Positions 1 through 9,725 of a stretch of DNA of 64,000 bases are shown one piece after another. Numbering within the stretch: the stretch's first letter is position 1; each line of letters starts with the position of its first letter. The notes below the pieces were generated by a model. That model worked only from the letters and a program-made list of their open reading frames with translations, searched no databases and was not told where the DNA came from. The position numbers and the translations under genes were made by a program. The stretch comes from Geoglobus acetivorans (lineage in GTDB: Archaea > Halobacteriota > Archaeoglobi > Archaeoglobales > Archaeoglobaceae): the NCBI RefSeq assembly GCF_039641995.1, contig NZ_CP087714.1, positions 1,178,001-1,242,000 on the forward strand, read 5' to 3'.

Positions 1-1525
1 ATGCAAGGTTTGCGACTTGGTTTATAACTTTTCGTGAGGTGATCCCTTCTCTTTTTAGAAAGGCTTTAGGGAAGATGTGGTGTAAATCAATTACTTTCTT
101 CTTTTGTTTTATTAATGGGTTTAAGTAATCCTTAAGTTTGATATTTGAAAACATGACATTTACATCGGAGAATACTAAGGCCGCAGTGTATACTGAGAAA
201 GCATAATTCACCGTTGAAGAGGTCTCCAATCTTCGAGGCAATAAAATATTCCAGAAATCATCCGTCAGATAAGTGTTGATTGTTTGATTTACAAAACTTT
301 CGAAATTGGAGGAGGATAATCTGCTCAAGTCATCCTCAATTACCGATTCCGGCGTTCCTGTGTATCTCTGTGTTATTTGCGAGAACACAAACCATTTCCT
401 GATAAGCGATTCAAGATCTCTGAAATCAATGTTAAATTCATATTTGCCCAGGAGGTAGAACGCATATGTTACGTAAAAAGCAACTTTAGAGCTTATTAGC
501 TTTTCATTAACAAACCCTATACTGTGAATGATTTTGATATAATCGTGCCAGTTTGTTAAATCTAAAGCCTTCTCCTGACCTTCCTTGAATTTTTGGAAAT
601 TCTTTTCTCTTATCTCCTCCAAGGTTACTTTGTTCTCTAAATCTCTTCCTTTTAATATTAAATAGGCATACTTCAATTTTCCTCTCAAGAAAGAGTATGC
701 CACTATGGTTCTTATCAGATTCTCCGGGGTTGGAGTTATTCTTATCAGGTTGTAAGGGCTTGGTTTTCCATCAGAAGATTCTTTATGGGAAGCCTTGCAA
801 AAGTTCTCAAGTAGTTCTCGTCCTTCAGACCAATAGACTGACATTAATGTGAGGATAAAATCAGATTGAGTCAGTGATTCTCCCTTACTGTTTATTCTTA
901 CAAATATCTCGGAAACTTCTTCAGGGTCCAGGTCAGTTGATAGCTCCAAGACAGAAAACGGATAATTTATAATATTTCTAACTTTTTCAATTCTGCTGGC
1001 TATTTCATTTTCATTTATTTCGTGTACTTCATCCTCTCCTGAAAACTTTTCCAGATATCCCCGAATAAACGAATATGTGGATTCTGTTTTAAAGATGTGG
1101 CTTATATCCGGTATCCACCTATGATCTTTCTCTATTGCCACATTCCAGACCTCAAACTTCTCTTCAATAGGATTAAAAGCTATCTTCAGCTTAACTTCTT
1201 TCACATTCTTGGATATAATTTTTTTATCTTTTATGATAGAATAAAGAGACGTTAGCCTTTGTTGCCCATCAATTACAAGAAACCTTGGCTCCCTTTTATT
1301 GTTGAGGTTTATTTTCCTGTATTTATTTGGTTCTAAAATTTCCCATAGTATGATTAAACCAACAGGCAGTCCTTTATAAAGTGAGTCTATCAGGTCCCTT
1401 ACTTTTGTAGTATTCCATACAAAAGGTCTTTGAAGATCGGGGAGTGCTATTTCCCCTGTCTCTATATCATTTATTAAATTGACAAGATGATAAGTTTTAG
1501 GATTAAAAACGATGTTAGTTTCCAT
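1..1525 (-). CDS. GmrSD-like (DUF262/DUF1524) restriction protein, C-terminus cut by window edge
   Basis: From an ATG at 1525 the minus-strand frame stays open to base 1 (about 508 codons), so the end lies outside the window. The DUF262 part shows LPDLQRPFVW near residue 30 and DGQQRLTSLY near residue 87. Near residue 479 the motif LHHIFPKAF, followed by NQVANLA, matches the HNH-like nuclease of DUF1524. Proteins of this architecture (GmrSD) are known as nucleotide-dependent Type IV enzymes that cut modified DNA. The start overlaps the stop of hsdS by 11 bases, so it is the last visible gene of the hsdM-AlbA_2-hsdS operon. A full-length relative lies at 35080. The family call is firm; the target is unknown. 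Confidence 0.85.
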   Translation of the reverse strand, partial: METNIVFNPKTYHLVNLINDIETGEIALPDLQRPFVWNTTKVRDLIDSLYKGLPVGLIILWEILEPNKYRKINLNNKREPRFLVIDGQQRLTSLYSIIKDKKIISKNVKEVKLKIAFNPIEEKFEVWNVAIEKDHRWIPDISHIFKTESTYSFIRGYLEKFSGEDEVHEINENEIASRIEKVRNIINYPFSVLELSTDLDPEEVSEIFVRINSKGESLTQSDFILTLMSVYWSEGRELLENFCKASHKESSDGKPSPYNLIRITPTPENLIRTIVAYSFLRGKLKYAYLILKGRDLENKVTLEEIREKNFQKFKEGQEKALDLTNWHDYIKIIHSIGFVNEKLISSKVAFYVTYAFYLLGKYEFNIDFRDLESLIRKWFVFSQITQRYTGTPESVIEDDLSRLSSSNFESFVNQTINTYLTDDFWNILLPRRLETSSTVNYAFSVYTAALVFSDVNVMFSNIKLKDYLNPLIKQKKKVIDLHHIFPKAFLKREGITSRKVINQVANLA

Positions 1526-2738
1526 TTTGTCCAACCTCCTCAATCAAATGATTGACTCTAACCTTCCCGGTAAGCAAATCCTCCATCAATCCCCTTTTTA
1601 TTCTTTCAAGTTTTTCTTTATAAGCCTGTTCCTTTTCTATAGCTTTATCTATCTGTGAGAGAATGGAGGCGATGCGTTGTTGTTCTGGGAGTGGGGGAAG
1701 GGGGATTAAATGTCTTGATGCTTTTGGTACTGTTAACTGCGGAATCCCTGTTTCCTCTACATAAAATTTTACAAATCCGTTTATATATTCTGAAATAAAC
1801 CTCACATCCACCTCATACTTTGGCACAAGAACTAACAACCTGATAATAGCATTGAATTTTTCAAATCTTGGTATAGCTACTCCTAAAGCCCCTCTTGCGG
1901 TAATCGTAATAGAATTTTCTGGATATGTATAAGTATCACTATATCCATATAATCCTTTATTTTCTAAAGTGTTAGAAAATATTGGATATTTAAAAATATT
2001 GGTTTTATCTGGCGAAAAATTTAATTTGTCTATATCCCCACCAGCGTAAAAATCAAAAACTTCTCCCAACTCCACAACCTCCCACTCCTCCGGAATCCTG
2101 CCCAGCGGTGAGTCCCTGAACCTGTGCGTCTCCTCGCTCCTTATCTGCCCGTTCTCGTCTATGCCCCTGGTCAGCAACTCCTGCATCAGGCCCTGCTTTA
2201 TGCGTTTGTATTTCTCGATGATTCTGTCGGTCTTTTCTATGGCGCTGTCCACCGTGCTTAAGATTTCGGCGATTTTGCGCTGTTCTTGAAGAGATGTTGG
2301 GACTAACAATAAAAGATTCCTCAAGTCGTCTTTACTGATTGCTTCAAAGGTACTACCTTGTGATAAATCCTCTAAAAGATGTTTCCAGTAAATCAACCCA
2401 AACCAGCCAAACTCCTCATCGACTGATTTAAAAGATATTGCAGCCAATCCTCTTCCAATACAATATACTCTATCTGCTTTATTGACTTCACCTACTGGTG
2501 CTCTGACACTAATCAGAATATCTCCCTTTTTCGACAATTTTGATGGTTTTATAACCCATTTTCTTGGAGCAGGATATTTATTAGTAAATTCAGCATTTCC
2601 CTGTAAAAAAGGAGTACCAATCCCTATTTCGTTGATTACATTAGAAGGCGGAGATTGACCCATATTAATATCCGCAATCTCTCCAAGACTTGCCTTTTTC
2701 CACCCTTCAGGCACTCTCACATCCTCAGCCATCATCAT
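1515..2738 (-). CDS. hsdS: Type I restriction-modification specificity subunit HsdS
   Basis: A 407-residue protein with two target-recognition halves. Each half starts with a WKKASLGEI / EWEVVELGEV type segment and ends in a conserved helix (LQEQRKIAEILSTVDSAIEK near residue 150; LPEQQRIASILSQIDKAIEK near residue 355), the usual HsdS layout of two TRDs separated by coiled-coil spacers. It would set the DNA target of the HsdM methylase upstream. It sits downstream of hsdM and an AlbA_2 gene and overlaps the following GmrSD-like gene. No hsdR is in the window; if the system is complete, it should lie further left. Confidence 0.93.
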   Translation of the reverse strand: MMMAEDVRVPEGWKKASLGEIADINMGQSPPSNVINEIGIGTPFLQGNAEFTNKYPAPRKWVIKPSKLSKKGDILISVRAPVGEVNKADRVYCIGRGLAAISFKSVDEEFGWFGLIYWKHLLEDLSQGSTFEAISKDDLRNLLLLVPTSLQEQRKIAEILSTVDSAIEKTDRIIEKYKRIKQGLMQELLTRGIDENGQIRSEETHRFRDSPLGRIPEEWEVVELGEVFDFYAGGDIDKLNFSPDKTNIFKYPIFSNTLENKGLYGYSDTYTYPENSITITARGALGVAIPRFEKFNAIIRLLVLVPKYEVDVRFISEYINGFVKFYVEETGIPQLTVPKASRHLIPLPPLPEQQRIASILSQIDKAIEKEQAYKEKLERIKRGLMEDLLTGKVRVNHLIEEVGQNGN

Positions 2739-2865
2739 CTTTATTCCGTCCCTCCATTTGAAGTTTCTTTTGCCCTTTTAGTGCCCCTTTCATGCTCTTT
2801 CTGCTCCATCTCAGTTGTTGTCTGTCCATACTTTATCATTGTCATGATTGATCACTTCCCTCAAC

Positions 2866-2898
2866 TGGCGTCTTTATGGCGTCTTTATGGCGTCTTTG
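2866..2898. repeat. Three tandem 11-bp repeats at the end of the AlbA_2 gene
   Basis: Three copies of TGGCGTCTTTA (the last ends in G) follow each other without a gap, at 2866-2876, 2877-2887 and 2888-2898. They encode the last residues (KDAIKTP) and the stop codon of the minus-strand AlbA_2 gene. Because 11 is not a multiple of three, gain or loss of a copy would change the C-terminal frame. Removing one copy, for example, would carry the frame past the present stop into downstream sequence. Confidence 0.9.
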
Positions 2899-4229
2899 GC
2901 ATCATTATGACGACTTAATTTATATTCAGTTCCTCTGCCTGTTGTGCCTATTTGTCTAAAAATACCTACAGATACAAGATGTGACAAATCTCTCGTGGCA
3001 GTCCTTTCAGATACTTTACATAACTCCCGGTACTCCTTATTCGTTATCCTTCCCCTCTCCTTTACGTACATCACCGCCTTAATCTGTCTCTCATTCAGGC
3101 CGAGTTTTCTCAAATGCTCTTCTGTGTAAATGTCCTTGTAAAACACCACTGAAAAACCACCCATCTCCTCTTTAAAATCTGGCTCAGGCAGTCCCTGTTC
3201 CTTGCACAGCTCCACAATCCTCTTTGTCCCGCTCCCCCACTTTTCAATAAGTCCTGCAAAGTAGAAAACTGTTGCTAACAGCCTGTTGCGTGGAATTGAG
3301 GGGTGTTCTCTTTTTAGCATATCGACTGTCAGACCCTCGGGGAGTTTTCCCGGATTCCAGAACCAGATTCTATCATCGTAAATTTTTATCTGAATATCAC
3401 CGGGCTCCAGATAATCCCTGTGGATAAGCGCATTTATAACCGCCTCTCTCAGAGCAGGAAGGGGATAGTCCCATACATCTCTTCTCTCAACCCCCTCGAT
3501 CTCAAACCTCACACTTATATGCTTTTTTATTGCATCCATCAGACCATCAACCTGCTCAAAAAGATTCCCTCTAACGTCAACCGTATCAGTAATATCGGTG
3601 GAAGTCCTGAATCTGCCTGCGCGAGCCCCGGCGTTTATTATGTATTTTTGAGGGTTTTTGCCAAACAACAAAACCCCTGCGTTTGTAAGTTTTCCATCCT
3701 TTAAAAGTTCAAGGTTTTGCAGTATCTTTTCAATAGAGTCCTCGTCAGATATTTCCGGGAGCCTTTCCTTTGCAAGTTTTTTAAATTTCTGCACCGTTTT
3801 TTCATCTATTTCGTCAATTCCGGCTTCAGATGGTATAGCGTCCCATGTGAGGTTCTGTTTTTTCAGAATAAACCTGATGAGTTCATTTCCATTAATTTCC
3901 TGAACTGTTGAGCCTGTTCGGAGGTAAAACTTTCCATTGTAAGAGATGGGAACATCTGATGGATGGACTTCTATTTTTATGACCTCTTTTCCCCTTATCT
4001 TTTCGAGACTGACCGAAGCTAAAATGCCCAGTTTATTTTTTATCTTGTTGGGCAGGTCTTCAAGAAGTTTTTTCAGGTCTTTTACCTCTACGGGATTTCC
4101 ATCGTCATCCACACCTACAAACATCATGCCACCATCTGCGTTGGCAAAGGCACACAGAGTTTTGAGATATTCATCATCCCACTTTCTTTTAAATTCGACA
4201 TCTCTGTTCTCTTTAAGTCCCTCAGCCAT
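2874..4229 (-). CDS. AlbA_2/Schlafen-type DNA-binding protein with HATPase-like domain
   Basis: A 451-residue protein. Residues 1-110 form an AlbA_2 (formerly AAA_4) domain, with [20 protein letters not shown] and [12 protein letters not shown]. The middle has the HATPase_c_4 block [27 protein letters not shown] and [13 protein letters not shown]. The end is a winged-helix segment ([21 protein letters not shown]). Such proteins are common in archaeal and bacterial Type I restriction loci and are usually annotated as ATP-binding transcriptional regulators; their role there is not settled. The start overlaps the hsdM stop by 8 bases, so the genes are translationally coupled. The C-terminal codons lie in the 11-bp tandem repeat. 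Confidence 0.88.
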   Translation of the reverse strand: MAEGLKENRDVEFKRKWDDEYLKTLCAFANADGGMMFVGVDDDGNPVEVKDLKKLLEDLPNKIKNKLGILASVSLEKIRGKEVIKIEVHPSDVPISYNGKFYLRTGSTVQEINGNELIRFILKKQNLTWDAIPSEAGIDEIDEKTVQKFKKLAKERLPEISDEDSIEKILQNLELLKDGKLTNAGVLLFGKNPQKYIINAGARAGRFRTSTDITDTVDVRGNLFEQVDGLMDAIKKHISVRFEIEGVERRDVWDYPLPALREAVINALIHRDYLEPGDIQIKIYDDRIWFWNPGKLPEGLTVDMLKREHPSIPRNRLLATVFYFAGLIEKWGSGTKRIVELCKEQGLPEPDFKEEMGGFSVVFYKDIYTEEHLRKLGLNERQIKAVMYVKERGRITNKEYRELCKVSERTATRDLSHLVSVGIFRQIGTTGRGTEYKLSRHNDAKDAIKTP

Positions 4230-6711
4230 AGTACCCCAGCCTCGCCAGAAATTCGTCCAGTTTTCTTACTTCCTCGTCCCTTTCAGTCCTTAACTGAGTT
4301 ACTGGAACAGAATATTTGTCCCAGAGCTTCTCAAAAATCCTTATCAGCTCTTTCTTCTCGGCGTTGAGGTATTTTTCCAGCTGCTTCACAATAACATCGT
4401 GGAATTTTTCGAGAATCAGCTCCTTTGCATCCTCTTCCGACAGGTTTTCCCTCTTTGCATCAACTTTGCCTTTCTTGACCTTGACGGGCTGTTTTGTCAG
4501 CCTGCCAGTCGTGTACTTTCCCCTCAGCTCCTCAATTTTTTTGTTAAGACTTTTCTTCAGCTGACTGAGCTGTTTGTTCTTTCTATCAATGTTCGTGAGC
4601 AACTCCTGAAGCTTTCTGATTTCCTTAACAGCCGACTCGCTTTCATACCTTTTCAAATCGTTTATCTGCTCTCTCAGGTATTTGATTGCCTTATTTGGGG
4701 TTTTCTTTCCGTTGTCTTCTTCGTCCCACTCCTCTATTTCTTCAAGAAGCTCGTTAAGCTCTCCCTCAACCTCTGCGATTTTTGCCTCAAGCTCCTCTAT
4801 CTGCTCCAGATCTGTTTGGAAATATTTCCTTTCTATTCTTTCGTCTTCAATAATTCTCTTGCTCCACCCAGAAGCCACAACAGTCTTGAAATCATACTTG
4901 AGCTCCTCCCACCAGTTTACAAAGACTCCCGCAACCTTGAACTCATCCAGGACACCAAGGGGTAGAAGTTTTTGCTTGAGGCTCTCAAGAGCTTTGTTTC
5001 TGAATTCCCATAGGTTATTGTTTCCCGGGAAGTTTTCTATATCCTCCACAACCTGGGTCCACCACTCTTCAAGTTTCTGGAAATGCTCTTCAAATTTCTC
5101 TTTAACACCTTCGTGAGATTCTAATAACTCCTTAATTTCACTCTTCTCTTTGATACTTTCTCTGAATGCGAAATATTCCTCATCAAGTTCAGTAAAAAAG
5201 ACCTCCTCATCCACCCCAAACTTCTCCATCTGCTTTCTGTAGAGGTTTATCTCTCTCCTGGGAACTCCACCAACCAGATGAGCCCTGACATCCTCTATTT
5301 CAGGGTCTGGAGAGCTGTCAACGTATCTCCTTATGTTCAGATTGTAATCGTTCTCCTCTATCTCTTTAATATCAACAAGTCTTGAGTACTTGGGTATCTC
5401 CATCTTTTTCTCGAAAACTGTTACGATCTTCTCAATGTCCTCAGGTCTCAGATAGTTCTGATTCCTGCCCTCTCCGTATTCCCTCTCTGCGTTTATGAAA
5501 AAGATCTTGTTCTTCAAATGCTCAGGCTTATTTTTGTTTATAACAATGATGCAGGCCGGAATCCCAGTGTTGTAGAAGAGCTTTGGAGGCAGACCAATTA
5601 TGGCTTCTATTAGATCATCTTTTACGATCCCCTCTCTGATGATCTTTTCCTGCCCACCCCTGAAAAGAACTCCGTGGGGCATAACCGTCACCAGTATTCC
5701 GTTATCGTTGAGGCTGGCAATCATGTGCTGCAGGAACATCAGGTCAGCTTTCTTTCCGTTTTCTGGAGTGAAGCCGTATTTGAATCTCTCCGGAAATTCC
5801 ATGTTTGCAGTGGTGTAATTCTGAGAGAATGGAGGATTGGCCAGAACCCTGTCAAACCTCTTGATGTAGCCATTCTCGCGAAACATTGGGGTTGTAAGCG
5901 TATCTTCGTTTTCTATGTGAGCATCGGGGATGTCGTGCAGGATCATGTTCATCTTGCATATGGACCAGGTAACACCGTTTAGCTCCTGACCGTAAAGTGC
6001 AAGGTTTTTCGGATTTTGCCCCTGCTCTTCGACGTATTGCCTTGCCTCAATTAAAAACCCGCCTGAACCACATGTTGGGTCATATACGCTCATCCCTTCA
6101 TGTGGCTTAATTAACCTCACCATCAGAGTTTTCACATGGGGCGGAGTGTAGAACTCTCCACCTTTCTTTCCTGCGGAGTCTGCAAACTCCTTTAAAAGAT
6201 ATTCATAAGCTGCACCCAGCAAATCAGGAAACTCAAAATCCTCATTTCTAAGTCTGTACTTGTTGAAATGGTGGATTAAATCGATGAGCTGCTGATCTTT
6301 CAGCCTCGTTTTACCCTTCACTGCGTTAAAGTCAATGTGTTTTAACACCCCATCCAGTTCTGGATTTGCCTCTTCTAAAGCAGCAAGAGCCTTGTTCAGC
6401 TGATTTCCAACATCTTCTTTCAAATTCAGAATGTTTTCCCACCTTGCTCTTTCTGGAACAAAAAATGTATCCCCGTACGTAGTGGGGTCTTCAAGAAGCT
6501 CTTCTATTTCTTCTTCTGTGAATCCCTGTTTTTCAAATCTTTCTCTCAATTCTTCTCTTTTAGCCTCAAATACGTCGTTAACACGTTTTAAGAATAACAT
6601 GCCAAAAATGTATTCTTTGTATTCTGAGGCATCCATCTTGCCCCTCAGAATGTCTGCAGCCTTAAAGAGATGTGTTTCCAATTGTTTAAGAGTTATTTTC
6701 CCATTGTTCAT
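4222..6711 (-). CDS. hsdM: Type I restriction-modification DNA methylase HsdM
   Basis: An 829-residue N6-adenine methyltransferase subunit. The HsdM N-terminal bundle is at residues 10-150, [11 protein letters not shown] near 187, the AdoMet motif [10 protein letters not shown] near 209 and the catalytic motif ANPPFSQNY near 292. HsdM is usually about 500 residues. Here some 300 extra C-terminal residues are rich in Glu and Lys with coiled-coil character (for example [20 protein letters not shown]), also seen in other long archaeal HsdM proteins. It is the first visible gene of the operon. The upstream region has an AGGTATCAG-like ribosome binding site just before the ATG. Confidence 0.95.
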   Translation of the reverse strand: MNNGKITLKQLETHLFKAADILRGKMDASEYKEYIFGMLFLKRVNDVFEAKREELRERFEKQGFTEEEIEELLEDPTTYGDTFFVPERARWENILNLKEDVGNQLNKALAALEEANPELDGVLKHIDFNAVKGKTRLKDQQLIDLIHHFNKYRLRNEDFEFPDLLGAAYEYLLKEFADSAGKKGGEFYTPPHVKTLMVRLIKPHEGMSVYDPTCGSGGFLIEARQYVEEQGQNPKNLALYGQELNGVTWSICKMNMILHDIPDAHIENEDTLTTPMFRENGYIKRFDRVLANPPFSQNYTTANMEFPERFKYGFTPENGKKADLMFLQHMIASLNDNGILVTVMPHGVLFRGGQEKIIREGIVKDDLIEAIIGLPPKLFYNTGIPACIIVINKNKPEHLKNKIFFINAEREYGEGRNQNYLRPEDIEKIVTVFEKKMEIPKYSRLVDIKEIEENDYNLNIRRYVDSSPDPEIEDVRAHLVGGVPRREINLYRKQMEKFGVDEEVFFTELDEEYFAFRESIKEKSEIKELLESHEGVKEKFEEHFQKLEEWWTQVVEDIENFPGNNNLWEFRNKALESLKQKLLPLGVLDEFKVAGVFVNWWEELKYDFKTVVASGWSKRIIEDERIERKYFQTDLEQIEELEAKIAEVEGELNELLEEIEEWDEEDNGKKTPNKAIKYLREQINDLKRYESESAVKEIRKLQELLTNIDRKNKQLSQLKKSLNKKIEELRGKYTTGRLTKQPVKVKKGKVDAKRENLSEEDAKELILEKFHDVIVKQLEKYLNAEKKELIRIFEKLWDKYSVPVTQLRTERDEEVRKLDEFLARLGYYG

Positions 6712-6892
6712 TCTGATACCTCCATTTTGCCTTTAATGTATTGAATTATTATCTTTTTTGTTTCGTTTAACTTTGGATAATACTTCTTGATTTATTACTT
6801 CTTGTCTAAATAAAGTAGAGCATTCCCACTTTGAGCAACTCCCTGTCAAGTTCCCAGTCTTTTCTTATTGCTTCAACGAACTTATCTGCATA

Positions 6893-7126
6893 GTGGACGG
6901 GAGCGAGCTTTACATCAGGGAGTTTGTCTCAGAAAACGAGTTCATTTACTCATACCACTGGTAGGACAGGAATGGAAATCTGATAATAAGATGGGATAAT
7001 GCTCCTCATCACAAAAACATCAGAACATTCCCGCATCACAAACACACACCAGAAGTTGAAGAATCTGAAGAAATAGGACTTCAGGATGTTATCAGAGTTA
7101 TTGAAAACAGAATCGGTGAAAAATAA
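6893..7126 (+). pseudogene. TumE-family toxin remnant interrupted by an amber codon
   Basis: The plus frame reads VDGSELYIREFVSENEFIY then SYHW, an in-frame TAG at 6962-6964, then DRNGNLIIRWDNAPHHK, FPHHKHTPE and a stop at 7124. The pattern YSYHWQD...NLIFRWDNAPHH...FPHHKH is that of the TumE (DUF6516) toxin family. The TAG stands where the family has Gln, so a single C-to-T change explains it. No good start codon or TumA-type antitoxin is visible upstream. I see no other gene in 6712-6892, only A/T-rich sequence and a short minus-strand open stretch. The family call rests on recalled motifs. Confidence 0.7.
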
Positions 7127-7130
7127 ACGT

Positions 7131-7823
7131 TCAAAGCTCACTCATCCTAGTTGAGTGTAAATTCAAAATTTTCAAAAGCTCTTCAACACTCTCAATAACA
7201 AAATCCGCACTTCCTCTTTTCTCCTCAAAGAAATTCCTGTCCCCATAGCTTGCATAAACGGTAACCATGCCCAGCCTCTTTCCCGCTTCAATGTCTCTCC
7301 TCAGACTGTCTCCAACAATAACCGCCTCCTCCGCTTTAACTCCGAGCCTGTTGAGAGCAAGAATAATCGAGTCTGGCTCCGGCTTCCTCTTCCCTGTCAT
7401 GTCTGAGGATACAACAACATCAAAATAGTGCAGAATTCCGGCCTTCTTGAGCCTGCCAACTGCATGGCCGTTCATTGCGTCGGTAACAACGGCCAGCTTC
7501 AGTCCCATTTTTTTCAGCCTTTCGAGAGTCTCTCCAACACCCGGATACGGCTCAATGCTTTCCAGCTTCACCCTCTCGTATATCTCGCAGCATTCACCGA
7601 ACTTCTCCTCGCAGTAAACTCCCCTGTCTTTCATGTAATCCGCTATGTTTCTCACATCCTCGAAACCGTGAACTCCCCTCAGAAAGTAGTTCAGCAGCTC
7701 ATGCTCATCCTCGTTCAGACCGAGACACTCTATCACAGCCCTGCATGCCTTCAGCTTCGCCTCAACAAAATCCAGCAGCGTGTTGTCCAGGTCGAAGATC
7801 AAGGCCCTAATTCTCGATGCCAA
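7131..7823 (-). CDS. HAD-superfamily hydrolase
   Basis: A 230-residue phosphatase-like protein with the four HAD motifs: DLDNTLLD near residue 10 (nucleophile and acid/base Asp), VVTDAMNG near 115 (motif II Thr), KPEPDS near 147 (motif III Lys) and VGDSLRRDIEAGKRLGM near 170 (motif IV). The length and helical cap fit the phosphoglycolate phosphatase-like branch; the substrate cannot be told. Its start overlaps the end of the PIN gene by 17 bases. It is therefore the last gene of the CARF-PIN-HAD operon, which is unusual company for a metabolic phosphatase. Confidence 0.9.
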   Translation of the reverse strand: MASRIRALIFDLDNTLLDFVEAKLKACRAVIECLGLNEDEHELLNYFLRGVHGFEDVRNIADYMKDRGVYCEEKFGECCEIYERVKLESIEPYPGVGETLERLKKMGLKLAVVTDAMNGHAVGRLKKAGILHYFDVVVSSDMTGKRKPEPDSIILALNRLGVKAEEAVIVGDSLRRDIEAGKRLGMVTVYASYGDRNFFEEKRGSADFVIESVEELLKILNLHSTRMSEL

Positions 7824-8823
7824 GTCTCATCAACCTCCTGCAGATGCGGAGATGTCTGCTGAAATCCTCATACAGTCGATTATCAAGGAACCTCAGCTTC
7901 AACTCGTCATGGCCCTTCTTCCCCCTGAACTCCCCGAAAACGACCACACTGTTGAGCCTCACAACTCCAAACACACTTGCGAGACTGTATATCAGGCCAA
8001 TCAGGGATCTGCAGCTGCAATAATCGGCATCGACCGCATGGGGTATGGTGAAGTGGAAGTACTCTATGCCTTCGGCCTCGCATATATCTGCCATCTGCCT
8101 GTCTGCTGTCAGCAGTACAGGCATCGCACCTCTTTCCCTCTCAAACCTCCTGAGAGTTCTGACGATTACGTAGTCGTTTGCCTCCCTGTCGTCAGTGGAT
8201 CTCTCCGCGCCTTCGATCTCTATCGCGAGCTTTCTCAGCTCCCTGTACTCCTTCATCGCAATGTATGCTGCAAGCCTCGACTTCTTCATCCTCCTGTTCA
8301 GAAATTCGTCCAGAAGGAAATTCTGATATCTGGCCAGTCTCTTCAGCTCTGAAATCAAAGCCGGAGTGTACTTCATGTTGAGAGATGCTTCGATTTCCTC
8401 TCTTGCCGTCTCAACGAGAAGTATTTCCTCAGGTTTGAAGAGAGATGAAGAAGAGAAGAATCGGTGATAGATGACGTTTGTGTCGGGGCAGAAATACACT
8501 CTCTTCTTCAAACTGCGATAGTGGTTGAGCATGTTTTTAAGTTCTTCAGCGTTTTCGTAGGAGATTACCCCACTTGCGAGCAGACATTCTGCAAAATCGC
8601 TGTAGGAAGGCATTTCATCTGCAAGGTGGTCGAAATGGCTCTGCTGATTGTCAAAATCAATCCTGCCCTGCATGATCTTCAGCTTGTAGGATTCGCCATG
8701 CTTTACAGCTTCAAGGAGCTGGAAGCGGGAGTATAGGGGATACATGACGCTAATATCATCCACAAGGTTCAGGAGGATCTGAAGTTCATCCGAGCTTATA
8801 ATTTCCTCGCTATAATTTGCCAT
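7807..8823 (-). CDS. PIN-domain ribonuclease, likely partner of the adjacent CARF protein
   Basis: A 338-residue protein. Residues 1-110 are of unknown fold. A PIN domain follows with all expected acidic positions: PDTNVIYHRFF near residue 118, ETAREEIEASL near 140, STDDREANDYVIVRTLRR near 215 and LLTADRQMADICEAEG near 242. This would be an Mg-dependent RNase. The start lies 2 bases after the stop of the CARF gene, so the pair is tightly coupled, and its end overlaps the HAD gene. Known CARF effectors include fused PIN domains; here the sensor and nuclease are separate genes. That the CARF protein controls this PIN is an inference from position. Confidence 0.82.
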   Translation of the reverse strand: MANYSEEIISSDELQILLNLVDDISVMYPLYSRFQLLEAVKHGESYKLKIMQGRIDFDNQQSHFDHLADEMPSYSDFAECLLASGVISYENAEELKNMLNHYRSLKKRVYFCPDTNVIYHRFFSSSSLFKPEEILLVETAREEIEASLNMKYTPALISELKRLARYQNFLLDEFLNRRMKKSRLAAYIAMKEYRELRKLAIEIEGAERSTDDREANDYVIVRTLRRFERERGAMPVLLTADRQMADICEAEGIEYFHFTIPHAVDADYCSCRSLIGLIYSLASVFGVVRLNSVVVFGEFRGKKGHDELKLRFLDNRLYEDFSRHLRICRRLMRLGIEN

Positions 8824-8825
8824 CG

Positions 8826-9308
8826 TTAATCCCCCTTCACAGCCTCCGCTTCCCGAATGAAATCTCTCAGGCTCTGATTTGCCATCGGGATCATCATGTA
8901 TGGCTTGCTTTCGAGCCTCTTAACTGCAAGATAGAAGACGTGATCCATTTTGTGCTTGACAGCCGGTATCAGCGCAGCGGCAACCAGAGCCTTCCTCCCC
9001 GCCGTAATGTCTATGGCTATGCTGCAACCCTCCTCCTTCAGCCTGCGTATAAGTTCGCTAATCATTCTGCCAGCACTAACAAAATCTGCTTCGGGAACAA
9101 GGTGGGTCTGAATCTCTGGAGAGATTCCAAACTCCTTGCTCAGAATTCTCATCCCTTCAGCGGCTTTTTCAAGCTCGTCTGCAAATACGTTCTCAGAGAA
9201 GATGTGGAGGGTATCTGGAAAATACTCTTTCTTCATCAGGACTGCGTAGTATGTGTTGATCAGCGCCCATGTGGAGCGGCCAAGGATTGTGATGTAGGCT
9301 CTTTTCAT
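8826..9308 (-). CDS. Stand-alone CARF-like domain protein
   Basis: A 160-residue protein that is almost only a Rossmann-like CARF domain. Strand 1 is AYITILGRSTWALINTYYAV. The ligand-loop motif IDITAGRKALVAAALIPAV near residue 95 matches the CARF consensus of an acidic residue, T/S-G-G/R-R/T-K and a following helix. There is no HTH, HEPN or nuclease domain, so it either signals to a partner or acts as a ring nuclease. It is the first gene of the CARF-PIN-HAD operon. Its promoter is the shared 23-bp element at 9341-9363, with an AGGTGA ribosome binding site just before the ATG. Confidence 0.78.
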   Translation of the reverse strand: MKRAYITILGRSTWALINTYYAVLMKKEYFPDTLHIFSENVFADELEKAAEGMRILSKEFGISPEIQTHLVPEADFVSAGRMISELIRRLKEEGCSIAIDITAGRKALVAAALIPAVKHKMDHVFYLAVKRLESKPYMMIPMANQSLRDFIREAEAVKGD

Positions 9309-9340
9309 CGTGGTTTCACCTGTTAAGTTGAGTTATGGTA

Positions 9341-9363
9341 TAATACTTAAACTTTTTGTTCAA
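9341..9363 (-). promoter_or_regulatory. Shared 23-bp promoter element, copy 1 (CARF-PIN-HAD operon)
   Basis: Read on the minus strand: TTGAAC, an A-rich stretch, then TTTAAGTATTA, ending 32 bases before the ATG of the CARF gene. TTTAAGTA is a plausible TATA box, with the A-run as BRE. TTGAAC sits upstream, where an archaeal activator could bind. Nearly identical copies are at 10125, 19357, 20208 and 22551 (plus strand). Confidence 0.8.
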
Positions 9364-9416
9364 CTAATTACTCACAGCCCCCGATCCTTCAAGTGGTTTA
9401 CCATCATCACAGACAC

Positions 9417-9725
9417 CTAAATGTTGTCAATAAGCACTATACCTTCCTTTTTGCATGCCCTTTCGAAATCACTGTCAAACGAAATCAGATATTTTATTCC
9501 ATAAAACCTGCAGGTGGCAAGAATCAGAGCATCGTTTGGCAGCAGGCCATATTTCTTCACAAACCTGTACGCCAGATTCCTGATTTCCCTATTGATTTCC
9601 AGCTCTTCAAAAATTTCGAAGAGCATGAAGAGTTCCTCAAGTTCATCTTCTTTCTCAACAATCAGTTCTGGATTGTTCTTCAGTTCGTAGCTCTTTTTCC
9701 CAGTAATCGCCTTCAAATCCCCCAT
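9417..9725 (-). pseudogene. N-terminally truncated PIN toxin (VapC-like)
   Basis: The 102-residue frame keeps only the C-terminal part of a PIN domain: LLPNDALILATCRFYG near residue 66 (third acidic site) and LISFDSDFERACKKEG (fourth). The first strand with the DTN/S motif and the second acidic site are missing; complete VapC proteins run to about 130 residues or more. It overlaps the end of the antitoxin-like gene at 9713 by 13 bases, as in a normal vapBC pair, so the loss is internal rather than by insertion. Without the first Asp it should be inactive. It could also be a divergent short protein. Confidence 0.65.

Noticed and set aside
6806-6905. Minus-strand frame ending FVEAIRKDWELDRELLKVG
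   Set aside because: Looks protein-like but partly lies opposite the TumE frame, has no start and no clear family; too weak to call a gene.
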